A DNA stretch of 64,000 bases from JAUILA01 sp050289805 (GCA_050289805.1 JBNKGL010000020.1:1-64000), one strand, 5' to 3'. Counted from the first letter of the stretch, positions 1 to 8,778 are shown. Notes: generated by a model from the letters alone, not told the origin. Made by a program: numbers and translations.

Positions 1-818
1 ACCATTACCACCGCATGATTTCGGGGTTCATCAGCCCAGGCATATCCGATCCAGATGGCCGCATCAATGATCCCTTCCTGGTCAGCAACAGGTCCGACTT
101 TCGCATAGAGACTCTTTCCGGGTTCGATGCGCGTACTTGTTTTTTCTCCGGGTAACAATATTGGAACAGGAATCCAGGCTTTATATGCCGGTTTTCCTTT
201 TCCGGTTTCCAGCCTGTCCAGGAGATTTGTCACTGCCCGTTTTTTTGATTGAATGGCATCCTCATGCGGTGCCATTCTGTAGCATGTGATAAGATCTGAT
301 TCTGTTGCCAGTCGCTTCGAAACATTGCCATGAAGGTCCATGGAGGTGGAAATAATTGTTTCTTCCCCAACCACCTCGCGGATCCGGCTAATCATATCGC
401 CTTCCGGATCTTCCAGTCCCACAACGCTCATCGCCCCGTGAATATCAAAAAAGAGCCCGTCATACGGAGCATTTTCGCGAAGCATATCCAGGGTTTTAGA
501 TACGAGGGATTCATAGGCCTCCCGGGTTACAATACCGCCCGGCAGCGCATGTCCGCGTAAAGTTGGAAACCAGGCAGCCCGGTTCCTTGTCACGGAATCT
601 TTATCCATGAAGGGATACATGGAATAAATATCAGATCCCGTTTTGGCATGGAATGCGGCTTCATCCGTGGTTGCCGGTGAAAATGTACTGGATTCAATTC
701 CAATCCCTGCTATGGCAATTCTTGGCAGGGGATTATCATCATCGGAAGATTGCTCTCCGGTCTGACATCCGATGAGCGTAATAAATAAAAACAGGCAGGT
801 TATCCTCAATACCTTCAT
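1..818 (-). CDS. M81 family metallopeptidase (MlrC-like), lipoprotein, partial
   Basis: This gene runs off the left edge, so only about 272 N-terminal residues are visible. The ATG at 818 gives a lipoprotein signal with lipobox LIGC (Cys18), which predicts a membrane-anchored protein outside the cytoplasm. The rest matches the N-terminal domain of the M81/MlrC family (microcystinase C type, formerly DUF1485): a FFDIHGAM stretch at about 122-130, EGD at 139-141, SMDLHGN at 159-165 and YRMAPHED at 180-187. In this family the His and Asp residues of these blocks bind zinc. Named members act on linearised cyclic peptides or small amide substrates, but the substrate here cannot be told from sequence. 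The gene is divergent from the outer-membrane protein at 929. The family call is firm; the exact function is open. Confidence 0.88.
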   Translation of the reverse strand, partial: MKVLRITCLFLFITLIGCQTGEQSSDDDNPLPRIAIAGIGIESSTFSPATTDEAAFHAKTGSDIYSMYPFMDKDSVTRNRAAWFPTLRGHALPGGIVTREAYESLVSKTLDMLRENAPYDGLFFDIHGAMSVVGLEDPEGDMISRIREVVGEETIISTSMDLHGNVSKRLATESDLITCYRMAPHEDAIQSKKRAVTNLLDRLETGKGKPAYKAWIPVPILLPGEKTSTRIEPGKSLYAKVGPVADQEGIIDAAIWIGYAWADEPRNHAVVM

Positions 819-928
819 AAAGGGCTGGCTTTTTCAAAATATAAGACAATTATCAGGAATTTGAATCGGATATGGTCATGGAAATAAACTATATTATGAA
901 ATAACTTACCCTTCCAGACTATTTAAAA

Positions 929-2371
929 ATGAAGCGTTTCCTCATTCTTTCCGGAATATTATTGATTTGGGCATTGCCCCTGAGATCTCAAAATGGCCAT
1001 TACTGGAATCAGCAGTACGGCACGCGTTCCATGCTGCTGGGCGGCTCGGTTATTGGAGGTGTGACTGATCTGGGAGCTGTCTTTTATAATCCTGCCCGGC
1101 TGGCCCTGGTTGAAAATCCCGCCTTCCTGATCAGTGCCAATGTTTATCAGTGGCAGCGGGTAAGAGTGGAGAACGCATTCGGAGAACGGGCAGATCTGTC
1201 AAAATCAAAATTTGATGGTATTCCTTCCTTTGCTGCGGGTATGTTTAAGGTAGGTTTTCTGCCAAAACATCATTTTGCCTATACAGTTCTTTCACGGAAC
1301 AGAAGCGATCTTGACTTCGGGTATCGCGAAGAGTTTATTGGTGACGCCGTGAAGCAGTGGGAAGGGGATGAAATATTTGAAGGAGAAATCAATATCGCCA
1401 GTGGCGTAAAGGAAATCTGGTGGGGACTGTCCTGGTCCTACGGGCTTACCGACAAGCTAAGCATTGGCGCCACTGGTTTTTTGAGTATGAATAATCAGGA
1501 CCTGCTTTCACATATCCGGCTGAGGGCACTTTCGAGCATTTCTGAGGTTGGGATTTATGATTTCAAAAGGGCAGTTTCCTATAATGCGAATAGTCTTCTG
1601 CTCAAAGTTGCACTGGCGTATGAACTGGAGCGATTTAATCTGGGCCTCACTGTTACCACGCCTATGTTGAATGTGATGAATGATGGAGAATATGATTATC
1701 AGTTTTATTTCTCCGGTATATCCGTTTCAACCTCAAACGATGCATATGGCAACAGTTACCAGGAAGACTTGAAGGTTAAAAAGAAATCACCCTATTCCAT
1801 TGGTGCAGGAGCTGAATATCATGTTGGTTCCGGACAGATCTTTGCCAGTGTAGAATATTTTGGCGGCATTGGCAGATATACACTTATGGAAGCAGAACCT
1901 CATGCATTTCAGAGCCACCCTGATTCTGTTGTGAATTTTTCACTCGTCGATCAATTGGATCCGGTTTTCAATGGAGCGGTTGGGGTGTCCTGGAAATTTA
2001 GTGAACATGTCACCAGCTACGCCAGTTTCAGTACGGATTTTTCAGCCGCAATTTCAAACACCACGAGTTTCATCGCCAACAAATCACTGGCATTCAATTC
2101 TACCTTTTCTGCCAATAATTTTCACTATGCCGGTGGTATTGTACTCAGTTTTCCCGGTGCAGATCTTACCCTCGGAGTATCCTACACGAAGGCAAAGCAA
2201 AACTTACCACGTCCTGTTTCATTGCCTGAGGGAAACGATGATGATATTTTTGATCCCGAAAATGAAAGTGAGTTCAAATGGGAACGATATCGGTTTGTCT
2301 TCAGTATTTCCGTACCCTTCCTGGAGGATTTCGCAAAACGTAAGTTTAATAAATCATCTGATTCAAACTGA
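929..2371 (+). CDS. Outer-membrane beta-barrel protein, FadL-like
   Basis: A 480-residue protein with a cleavable signal peptide (ends near LRSQ at 18-21). A Gly-rich block follows (GTRSMLLGGSVIGGVTD), then FYNPARLALV, which is the style of the N-terminal region of FadL/OmpP1-like transport barrels, where 'NPA' near the start is typical. Alternating hydrophobic and aromatic strands run to the end. Such Bacteroidota barrels are often annotated as hydrophobic-compound transporters, but the ligand here is unknown. The gene starts at an ATG after an A/T-rich leader and its 3' end overlaps the convergent SDR gene by 9 bases. No partner genes are adjacent. Confidence 0.7.
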   Translation: MKRFLILSGILLIWALPLRSQNGHYWNQQYGTRSMLLGGSVIGGVTDLGAVFYNPARLALVENPAFLISANVYQWQRVRVENAFGERADLSKSKFDGIPSFAAGMFKVGFLPKHHFAYTVLSRNRSDLDFGYREEFIGDAVKQWEGDEIFEGEINIASGVKEIWWGLSWSYGLTDKLSIGATGFLSMNNQDLLSHIRLRALSSISEVGIYDFKRAVSYNANSLLLKVALAYELERFNLGLTVTTPMLNVMNDGEYDYQFYFSGISVSTSNDAYGNSYQEDLKVKKKSPYSIGAGAEYHVGSGQIFASVEYFGGIGRYTLMEAEPHAFQSHPDSVVNFSLVDQLDPVFNGAVGVSWKFSEHVTSYASFSTDFSAAISNTTSFIANKSLAFNSTFSANNFHYAGGIVLSFPGADLTLGVSYTKAKQNLPRPVSLPEGNDDDIFDPENESEFKWERYRFVFSISVPFLEDFAKRKFNKSSDSN

Positions 2372-3256
2372 TTTCTCAGAAGTAATCCCTAGTGCGGCGC
2401 GCGCATCCAGTCCGAAAGTATTTAGTACATAATCAAACCATTCTTCGTCTTCCAGCGCATTCCAGGCAATCCATTCTTCATCGGTCATTGATGCTCTCCA
2501 TTCGAGAAATGGTAATGAATCAGGTCCTACAGGATGCCTGAGGATTTCTGAATCACTTTCAACAAGGTCCACCAGTGCATCGGCTACAATATTTGGCGAA
2601 GCAGGATTTTCAAGTGACGCCACAAACATTCCGGCAAATCTCCGGGCATGAGGGTAAATGGATGAATCGGAAACACTAATGTCATGCGCCATATCAGTAG
2701 CAATTATACCAGGTTCAACCAGGTATGTCCTGATGTTGAAGGGCTTTAATTCCCCTGCCATTGCTTCGGTTACGGCTTCCAGGGCAAATTTTGAAGCACA
2801 ATATGGAGCCAGCGGAGGGTTGGCGATTTTACCTGCAACGGAGGCGATGTTGATGATACAGCCTTTTTTTGCTTCCCTCATTTTGGGAATGACAGCCTTG
2901 GCACATCGTAAAACGCCGAAATAATTGGTTTCCATAACGGCTTTGAAATCATCCATGGAAAGCTCTTCGACCGATCCATGTTTTTCAATCCCCGCATTAT
3001 TAATCAATACATCGATGTCGCCGTATTTTTCATAGATGGCATCAATGCAGGATGATACAGATTCATCGCTGTCTACATCCATAGGAGAAATGTAGATAGG
3101 GAGACTTTCACTGGCCGCACGTTCTGCAAGTGCAGGTGATTTTGCTGGATTTCGCATGGTTGCGAATACGGTGTGTCCGGCCTTTGCCAGGGCGATAGCA
3201 GCATCGAAACCGATACCCCTGCTGGTACCGGTAATAAGGATTTTGTAAGGGTTCAT
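2363..3256 (-). CDS. SDR family NAD(P)-dependent oxidoreductase
   Basis: A 297-residue short-chain dehydrogenase/reductase. The Rossmann signature TGTSRGIG lies near residues 9-16, the NNAG motif at about 86-89, the catalytic Ser in the INIASVAG stretch near 138 and the YCASK active-site motif at about 152-156, so the classical catalytic set is intact. The glycine motif with Arg after Ser suggests NADP(H), which is inference. The C-terminal part is longer than the minimal 250-residue SDR. Substrate cannot be assigned. It stands alone between convergent and unrelated genes. Confidence 0.9.
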   Translation of the reverse strand: MNPYKILITGTSRGIGFDAAIALAKAGHTVFATMRNPAKSPALAERAASESLPIYISPMDVDSDESVSSCIDAIYEKYGDIDVLINNAGIEKHGSVEELSMDDFKAVMETNYFGVLRCAKAVIPKMREAKKGCIINIASVAGKIANPPLAPYCASKFALEAVTEAMAGELKPFNIRTYLVEPGIIATDMAHDISVSDSSIYPHARRFAGMFVASLENPASPNIVADALVDLVESDSEILRHPVGPDSLPFLEWRASMTDEEWIAWNALEDEEWFDYVLNTFGLDARAALGITSEKSV

Positions 3257-3361
3257 GGTGGTTGTGGTTTGGTGAGAGAACTCTGATAATCAGATTTATA
3301 GTAACAATATAATAATAAAAATCCGATTAATCTGAGCATGTTATGAGCACCACCAAAAGTG

Positions 3362-3409
3362 AAAAGTATTCAAATGGCTGCCGAATGATTACCGGCAACC
3401 AATACTTTT
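3362..3409 (-). terminator. Hairpin terminator after the ExbB-like gene
   Basis: AAAAGTATT (3362-3370) pairs with AATACTTTT (3401-3409), and an inner GCCG/CGGC stem lies inside. Read on the minus strand the structure overlaps the stop codon of the 3408-3788 gene and ends in a short T run, as expected for an intrinsic terminator. The stem is A/T-rich, so its strength is uncertain. Confidence 0.5.
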
Positions 3410-3788
3410 ATTCAGCTGATTTCGATTTTATCCGGTTGTCCAGGATTATCCAGATAATAAGGCTGATCATCAGGATAAATGTTCCGTAAAGCGTGGTGAT
3501 TATCGAAACCCGCAGACCGCCGGCAAGCATAGCCGGCGAAACACTTTCCATTTCCTGAATGGCTGTGAAGGCATCATATAGTCCGACTAATTGCGCAAAG
3601 ATCCCTGTTACGAATGCAAGAAGACCCAGCGAACGGACATATCCAAGGGTTTTGCGTGCATCGGCATAGTTAAGCTCTCCACGGGAATATTGAACCATGG
3701 TACGGATGGCCACAACGGCTACCAGGATGAATTCTATGGTCAGGAGGCCCATAAACAGCGGCCCGCCTTCATTAAATAAATCAAACAT
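3408..3788 (-). CDS. Short MotA/TolQ/ExbB-like membrane protein
   Basis: A 126-residue membrane protein with three predicted membrane segments (about 10-28, 50-70 and 92-115). The second half (LGLLAFVTGIFAQLVGLYDAF, then the Pro-Ala-x-LAGGLR stretch and a Thr-Thr-x-x-Gly segment) follows the conserved core of MotA/TolQ/ExbB channel proteins, where these helices line the proton path. It is much shorter than ExbB (about 230 residues), lacks the usual cytoplasmic domain, and has no ExbD or TonB gene beside it. It may be a minimal family member of unknown partner. It is divergent from the LytTR gene. Confidence 0.65.
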   Translation of the reverse strand: MFDLFNEGGPLFMGLLTIEFILVAVVAIRTMVQYSRGELNYADARKTLGYVRSLGLLAFVTGIFAQLVGLYDAFTAIQEMESVSPAMLAGGLRVSIITTLYGTFILMISLIIWIILDNRIKSKSAE

Positions 3789-3928
3789 ATGAGTTCAGTT
3801 TAGTGATTAAATTGTATGATCCAAAGGTATTGGCTGTGGTTGTGCAGGTCAATGTCGTATCCTGCAATAAACCGGTTGTTTGTCGATAAAAGTGGATAAT
3901 CTGTAAAAAAACAGCATAATTGCATGAT

Positions 3929-4684
3929 ATGTCGTTCCGTCAGCATATTTATTTCTGGATCGCTGTTATCCTCCTCATGACACTGATTTTCGGGCTGCCG
4001 GATCGCCAGTTCGGACTGGCATTTTACTTTGTGTGTATGTTGCTCCCGGTAGCGATTTCGACTTCGTGGTTTTTTAATGAGATCCTTGTTCCGCGGTATC
4101 TGATTCCGGGCAGGTATGGAAAATTTGTACTATACCTCGTCTACTCCGCCATCATATCGGTATGGCTTCAGCTGATCGTCGTAATTGCGGCATTCATCGT
4201 TTTGGGTAACTATAATATTTCGAATCTGAATCCGATGATCCGGAATGTGGAGGTGCTGATAATTACGATTTATCTGATTGTCTTTGTTGAGGCTTTTATC
4301 AATATGTTCCTCTATTTATCGGCGACGCGCACAGAAATGAAAAAGCTTGAAGAGCAGAAGGAGATGCAGGACCTGGGGCAGCTTGTACTGAAGGCAGACC
4401 GAAAGAACAGATTACTGAATTTTGATGATATCCTTTATGTTGAAAGCCGAGCGGATTACATTGAAGTCAACCTGGAGGGGGAAGCGGTGGTAAGCCGGGA
4501 GCGGATCAGCAGGCTTGAAGAGCGGCTGCCTCCTAATTTTATTCGTATTCATCGGTCATTTATCGTAAATGCCGGGAAGGTTGATTCCTTTAACCGGGAA
4601 GAGGTAATGATTGGGGATAAGGTCCTGCCTGTAGGGCGGAAATACAAAGATAATCTGAAACTTATGGAGTCACCGTCTGCTTAA
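3929..4684 (+). CDS. Membrane-anchored LytTR DNA-binding regulator
   Basis: About 251 residues from the ATG at 3929; a TTG at 3920 would add three residues. The first 140 residues hold four predicted membrane helices. A charged linker (EMKKLEEQKEMQ, probably a short coiled coil) leads to a C-terminal LytTR domain of about 95 residues, recognisable by the DDILYVESRADYIEV block, SRLEERLPP and the FIRIHRSFIVN motif. LytTR domains bind DNA through beta-strands and usually sit behind a response-regulator receiver. Here the receiver is replaced by membrane helices, so it may sense a membrane signal directly (inference). The gene lies 11 bases before a small membrane protein that may be co-transcribed. 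Confidence 0.88.
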   Translation: MSFRQHIYFWIAVILLMTLIFGLPDRQFGLAFYFVCMLLPVAISTSWFFNEILVPRYLIPGRYGKFVLYLVYSAIISVWLQLIVVIAAFIVLGNYNISNLNPMIRNVEVLIITIYLIVFVEAFINMFLYLSATRTEMKKLEEQKEMQDLGQLVLKADRKNRLLNFDDILYVESRADYIEVNLEGEAVVSRERISRLEERLPPNFIRIHRSFIVNAGKVDSFNREEVMIGDKVLPVGRKYKDNLKLMESPSA

Positions 4685-4695
4685 GATCTATTAAT

Positions 4696-5112
4696 ATGAA
4701 AAAGGCCAAGTTATTTTTTCACAGGATCAGCTATCTGCAATACCCGCTGATGCTGGTTGCGATTTATTTCATATTACAGCCGTATTTCAATGGATCTCAG
4801 GATGCCCTTGGATATATCAATAAGGGGCTTGTCTTTTTGGGTTTGGGTGTTAGCTTTTCTACCCTTCAGGATACTACAAAAACTCAGAATAAGTTTTCGC
4901 TGAGGATATATCAGAATCCGCGATATTCCCGAGCCTTTATTCTTGTAATGATCGTTGTGATTCTTTTCTTCCTTGTTGCGGGTTTGATTGGCATGTTTGA
5001 GTCGTCAGATGAAAAAATATCCGAAATCTCCCTGGGAATGATTGTCATGGGAATTGGTATGATCGGAATGCTGAAGGCAGTATTTGAAATGGCGGAAAAT
5101 CACCGGTTGTAG
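4696..5112 (+). CDS. Small membrane protein of unknown function
   Basis: A 138-residue protein with about four hydrophobic segments (roughly 15-30, 44-58, 76-98 and 112-130). I do not recognise a family. It begins 11 bases after the membrane-bound LytTR regulator and has the same strand, so the two are probably one transcript. It could be a partner or target of the regulator. Downstream lies a repeat-rich gap. Confidence 0.6.
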   Translation: MKKAKLFFHRISYLQYPLMLVAIYFILQPYFNGSQDALGYINKGLVFLGLGVSFSTLQDTTKTQNKFSLRIYQNPRYSRAFILVMIVVILFFLVAGLIGMFESSDEKISEISLGMIVMGIGMIGMLKAVFEMAENHRL

Positions 5113-5640
5113 TCAGTAGTCAGTAGTCAGCCTGCCTGCCGATAGGCAGGGTTCTTTTTCCCGACCAGCAAAAGTTCCAATATAAAAAGAGATACTGAAC
5201 CAGCTCCGGGTCAAGCCCGGAGGCTATTCAGCCCGCCTCCCGGAGGGCAGGCCTTCGGGGTCAGGTACGGTGCATAAAAAGGGGAATAGGCAGTGGGGAA
5301 TAGGCGCCCCACCCACACGTCATCCTGAGCTTGTCTCAGGATCCCCTGATTTCATTGTACAACAACAAAAGATCCCGGCCCGACTCCCGGCCTTGGGCCG
5401 GGAGATTATGCCAGGATGACGATAAAAAAATCGATCATCCCGTCCCATAGGGACGGCGTGTGGGTAGAAAATATGTTATGTCCGAATCCCGTGCCTTTAG
5501 GTACGGCGCATGGATGCTCTCGTCAAGCATAACAGATTCCAGTCTGGAGTAAATCCGGAATTTCCCTGGAATGACGATTTAAAATTGCGTGCCGCCCCGA
5601 AGGGGTCCCTTCGGGAAAGGTACGCTCCATATATATATCC
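5111..5640. repeat. Intergenic block of short palindromes and dispersed repeats
   Basis: This 500-base gap has no credible gene. It begins with about three tandem copies of AGTCAGT (5111-5130) and a CCTGCC/GGCAGG hairpin. A 'GTCATCCTGAGC...GGATGACG' dispersed element at 5319-5422 contains ATCCCGGCCCGACTCC. REP-like palindromes follow: CCGTCCC-ATA-GGGACGG at 5440-5456, CCGTGCC-TTTA-GGTACGG at 5489-5506, and GCGTGCC...GGTACGC at 5587-5625 with a long loop that holds another hairpin. Most are followed by GGCGYATGG-type tails. Related palindromes recur at 45.3-45.7 kb. Confidence 0.75.
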
Positions 5641-5678
5641 TCACACATAAGGATTCTATGACATGACAAATAATAAAG

Positions 5679-5707
5679 CTGGTCGTAGGTAGGGAACCTA
5701 CGACCAG
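5679..5707 (-). terminator. Intrinsic terminator of the 5731-6516 gene
   Basis: A perfect 12-base stem (5679-5690 with 5696-5707) with a five-base loop sits 24 bases after the stop codon of the minus-strand gene. On that strand it is followed by the T-rich sequence CTTTATTATTTG. It fits a Rho-independent terminator. Confidence 0.7.
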
Positions 5708-5730
5708 TTCACCAGGATTAATGAATTCCT

Positions 5731-6516
5731 TTAGTTCATATTGCTGTTGTCACGAACCATGGCAATGCGGTAGATGAATTGCCGGCGTGGTGTCTTTTCC
5801 AGCGCCATGATTTTTGTAAGACCTTCCTGTGGAATCGTCGTATCATCCGACCAGGTTGGACTGAGGGCCGCAGAAAGCGTTGAATAAAGATCATAAGAGA
5901 TGGTGGAGGCTCCTACATTCGGACCACGAGGAGATACGATCGTCGCATTACCCCAGGCCTTTTGGTTGGTTCGGCCTGCATCCATTTCAGACTTGATAAA
6001 CGGTTTCCAGTGCTCATTTTCCAGGCTGATAAGTTCACCCGGAGAATCGGTATCATGGTATTGCATGGATATGTATTTGTAATCATTTGCAGGAACAGCT
6101 CCTTCGACATTTGCCCAGTCGCCGGATTGCACCCAGATATGATGCATGACGGTGGATAGTGATCCGGTTTCCATTTTTTCCATTGGAACATCGGGGAATA
6201 CTGCCTTGGCATCCCAGGTTCCCTGACGGTTATCCCAGTCTTTAAATCTGACCAGCATCAGGATGTTCGGGGAATTGGGCATATCGAAGCCTCCCTGCTT
6301 AACAAGGACAGCCCAGAACTGAAGGTTGCCTTTCGCGATAGCAGCTTCGGCGATCTTTGCCCAGTAGTTCTCCATACGATCCATATATTCACTCATATTT
6401 TCAGGCGGAACGTGGATGTAACGGTAGGCGGTAAGGTCTTGTGCGTTGATTTTTTGAGGGCACAAAAGTGCCACCCACAGGCAAAGACAGCCTGCGGCGT
6501 AAAGTAACTTTTTCAT
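5731..6516 (-). CDS. Secreted protein with two related domains, unknown function
   Basis: A 261-residue protein with a signal peptide ending near KINAQ (about residue 26). The mature part looks like two copies of one alpha/beta module. The first begins YRYIHVPPENMSEYM with an ENYWAKI helix and a Gly-x-x-x-x-Trp strand. The second begins YKYISMQYHDTDSPGEL with an ENEHWKPFI helix followed by Asn-Gln-Lys-Ala-Trp. This layout (strand, long helix, strand with Trp) resembles dimeric alpha-beta barrel folds, which would make it a fused dimer; that is inference. I recognise no named family. It has its own terminator and stands alone beside the repeat block. Confidence 0.6.
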   Translation of the reverse strand: MKKLLYAAGCLCLWVALLCPQKINAQDLTAYRYIHVPPENMSEYMDRMENYWAKIAEAAIAKGNLQFWAVLVKQGGFDMPNSPNILMLVRFKDWDNRQGTWDAKAVFPDVPMEKMETGSLSTVMHHIWVQSGDWANVEGAVPANDYKYISMQYHDTDSPGELISLENEHWKPFIKSEMDAGRTNQKAWGNATIVSPRGPNVGASTISYDLYSTLSAALSPTWSDDTTIPQEGLTKIMALEKTPRRQFIYRIAMVRDNSNMN

Positions 6517-6616
6517 GGTTTGAAGGTTAAGGTGTCAAATTTGAAGAATGTACGATTTTAAAATGAAAAATCATACATAAATTGTTGGCAGTAAGGCCAA
6601 TAGGGTCTTTTTTTGG

Positions 6617-7030
6617 CTAAAAATCCACTTTTCCGCGCTGTTGTTTTTTCTCCGACTGGATCTTTTTTGATTTCAGTCGTTTCTGTTTTGACGCCTTGGT
6701 TGGTGAGGTGGCTTTGCGTTTTTTCTTTTTTGCAAAGGCTTTTGCCAGCATACGGTCGAGCTTTTTGAAAGCGGCTTCCTTGTTTTTTACCTGTGACCGG
6801 TTGCTTTCACAGGCGACGATGATAGCTCCTTCATTGGTAAGCTGAGCCTTGAAAAAATTGAGCAATGTTTCCTTTTCCTGTTCATCAAGAATCTCCGATT
6901 CCCGGATATTGAAGATCAGCTGTACCCTCGACTCTGTCTTGTTCACATGCTGACCGCCAGGCCCGCTGCTGCGCGAGGTCTTAACCTGGATCTCACGTTT
7001 GATCCGGTGAATGGGGATGCTTTGCGTCAT
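6617..7030 (-). CDS. arfB: Alternative ribosome-rescue factor ArfB (peptidyl-tRNA hydrolase)
   Basis: A 137-residue protein with the GGQ motif at 25-27 in the context SSGPGGQHVNK. This is the catalytic loop that release factors use to hydrolyse peptidyl-tRNA. There is no codon-recognition domain. The C-terminal 35 residues are strongly basic (runs of KKKKRK and KSKK), matching the ArfB tail that enters the empty mRNA channel of a stalled ribosome. Length and layout are normal for ArfB/YaeJ. It is a single gene with unrelated neighbours. Confidence 0.93.
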   Translation of the reverse strand: MTQSIPIHRIKREIQVKTSRSSGPGGQHVNKTESRVQLIFNIRESEILDEQEKETLLNFFKAQLTNEGAIIVACESNRSQVKNKEAAFKKLDRMLAKAFAKKKKRKATSPTKASKQKRLKSKKIQSEKKQQRGKVDF

Positions 7031-7205
7031 TGGTTTAATGGACAGATTTCATTCAAAGATAACGATGGTTTTTAAAATTCAGGGTTATTGACCACGGATG
7101 ATACTGGTTTAAATCCAATTTACAGGATGCAACATGCCTGTTATTCCTTGCCGCATTATTTAACTAACTTGTTGAAAACCAAAATGTAACCTAAATTCTA
7201 ACCAC

Positions 7206-7640
7206 ATGAAATCTAACCGTTTCCTTCCGACTTTCATTTTATGCCTGATCACCTTTGTGGCATACTCACAGCAACCTCAAAAAATCACCGCCGAGGATTT
7301 CCCAACCGACAAGCCTATCAACTACATTGAGGGCTGGGGCGATATGACCGTAGCCGTTAATTCCATGCCCGCTGGTACTGACCTTGCACCACTGCTGGAA
7401 GGCCTTAAGAATAACAGCTGCCAGGTACCACACTGGGGCATTATAAAAGCGGGTGAGCTTGAACTTACGTATGATGACGGTACCGTTCAGACCCTGAAAG
7501 CAGGCGATCTGTTTTACATGCCTCCCGGACATATTGGAGTTGTCAAACAGGATCTGACCATTATGGATTTCAGTCCGACCAAAGGCTTTGGCAAGTTGAT
7601 GAAGCATATTGATACTAAACTTGCAAGCGGTGGGCAATGA
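7206..7640 (+). CDS. Exported cupin-domain protein
   Basis: A 144-residue protein with an N-terminal signal peptide ending at AYSQ. The mature part is a single small cupin: PHWGIIKAGELELTYDDG is followed by LKAGDLFYMPPGHIGVV, which are cupin motifs 1 and 2. Motif 1 carries one His (in PHWG) and the Gly-Glu-Leu-Glu pair; motif 2 has PPGH, so metal binding is possible but not certain. The substrate is unknown. It lies about 60 bases before the PIG-L deacetylase gene on the same strand and may be co-expressed. Confidence 0.75.
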   Translation: MKSNRFLPTFILCLITFVAYSQQPQKITAEDFPTDKPINYIEGWGDMTVAVNSMPAGTDLAPLLEGLKNNSCQVPHWGIIKAGELELTYDDGTVQTLKAGDLFYMPPGHIGVVKQDLTIMDFSPTKGFGKLMKHIDTKLASGGQ

Positions 7641-7752
7641 TTGAATTGCAGACTAATGCATTCATTAACCTTCCGGGTCTAGTGAACCAAGTCATTTCAT
7701 GTTAATGCTTTGGCAGGCAATAAGCTATGCTTTGGTTGCGTTGATGGAATAT

Positions 7753-8661
7753 ATGAAAAAGTTCGCGCCCGGAATCAGGGAATTCAATTTAGTAATTATA
7801 TTAATCTTATGGGGCATCTCAGGTTGCGGAGAGCGGGTGACGGTTGAAGACCTGCAGGTATTTGCACCCGTAGAAAATTACCCGGATGATGTTTTTCTGG
7901 ATACGGTCGCAACGAAACAGGCATTGGTCATTGTTGCTCACGACGATGACGACTGCGGGATGGCCGGAACGATCGCCAAACTTTCCCAATCCGGTTGGAA
8001 GATCCAACAGGTAAGCCTTCAACGCCATTTGATTCCTGATATGGATAAGAATCCGGCGGATATCATCTGCGAGGGGAATGAACTTTTGCTCGATGATGGT
8101 CACTACAGGATCGGACTGGACACAATGAAAACACCCTACCTGCCGATTTCCAATGAGGCTTTCGAAGAACAGTTCCTGTATGATAAAGTCTCGGATGCAT
8201 TGAGGGAAAAGGTGGCGGAATTCAATCCATCTGTAATCTTTACTTTGGATGATGTGAAAGGCGGGTACGGACACCCTGAGCATATTTTTATAAGCAGGCT
8301 CGTGAAGGACCTTTTTATGTCAGGTGACCTGGGTGCGCAGCGTATTTACCAGTCGGTGTATACCGATCATATGGAGATCGAGATCGTTGATAAATGGCTT
8401 GCGGAGCGGATGCAAAAATGGGGATACCCGCACGCAAGTACGATTGCGAATGAGCTTTATGGAATTGATGGCATGCCGGAACCCACCACGCAGGTCCGGA
8501 TTGCCGATGTTGCCAGCACGAAAATGAAATATCTTCGGGCATATGACGAGGATGTCCGTAAAAACCTCCGGAAATTTATTCCCTACTATGAGGAGTTCGA
8601 CGCGGAAACATATTTCGGCATTTTTGACCGGGAGTTTTTTCGGGTTGTGGAGATTAGGTAA
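7753..8661 (+). CDS. PIG-L/LmbE family deacetylase, lipoprotein
   Basis: I chose the ATG at 7753 because it gives a lipoprotein signal (hydrophobic stretch then ISGC); upstream in-frame ATGs at 7699 and 7744 add a poor leader. About 302 residues. The PIG-L zinc motif appears as VAHDDDDCGMAGTI, where the usual sequence is AHPDDE, so His and the second and third Asp fit HxDD but Pro and Glu are replaced. The second motif GHPEH lies in GGYGHPEHIF. The family removes N-acetyl groups from GlcNAc-type substrates. Anchoring outside the cytoplasm suggests an extracellular or periplasmic substrate. The substrate itself is unknown. Confidence 0.8.
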   Translation: MKKFAPGIREFNLVIILILWGISGCGERVTVEDLQVFAPVENYPDDVFLDTVATKQALVIVAHDDDDCGMAGTIAKLSQSGWKIQQVSLQRHLIPDMDKNPADIICEGNELLLDDGHYRIGLDTMKTPYLPISNEAFEEQFLYDKVSDALREKVAEFNPSVIFTLDDVKGGYGHPEHIFISRLVKDLFMSGDLGAQRIYQSVYTDHMEIEIVDKWLAERMQKWGYPHASTIANELYGIDGMPEPTTQVRIADVASTKMKYLRAYDEDVRKNLRKFIPYYEEFDAETYFGIFDREFFRVVEIR

Positions 8662-8778
8662 ATAGATTCCCTCCAAGAATTTACCTGAGGCGGCAGACCT
8701 GTACTGCTATCAAAAGCAATATCTTCTTGTTATATTACGCCTTTATTTTATTGAATTCCGAAGCCTCCGGGGGCACTT

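Noticed and set aside
1971..2432. A 153-residue plus-strand frame over the end of the FadL-like gene
   Set aside because: It is an out-of-frame shadow of the real gene and of the SDR gene.
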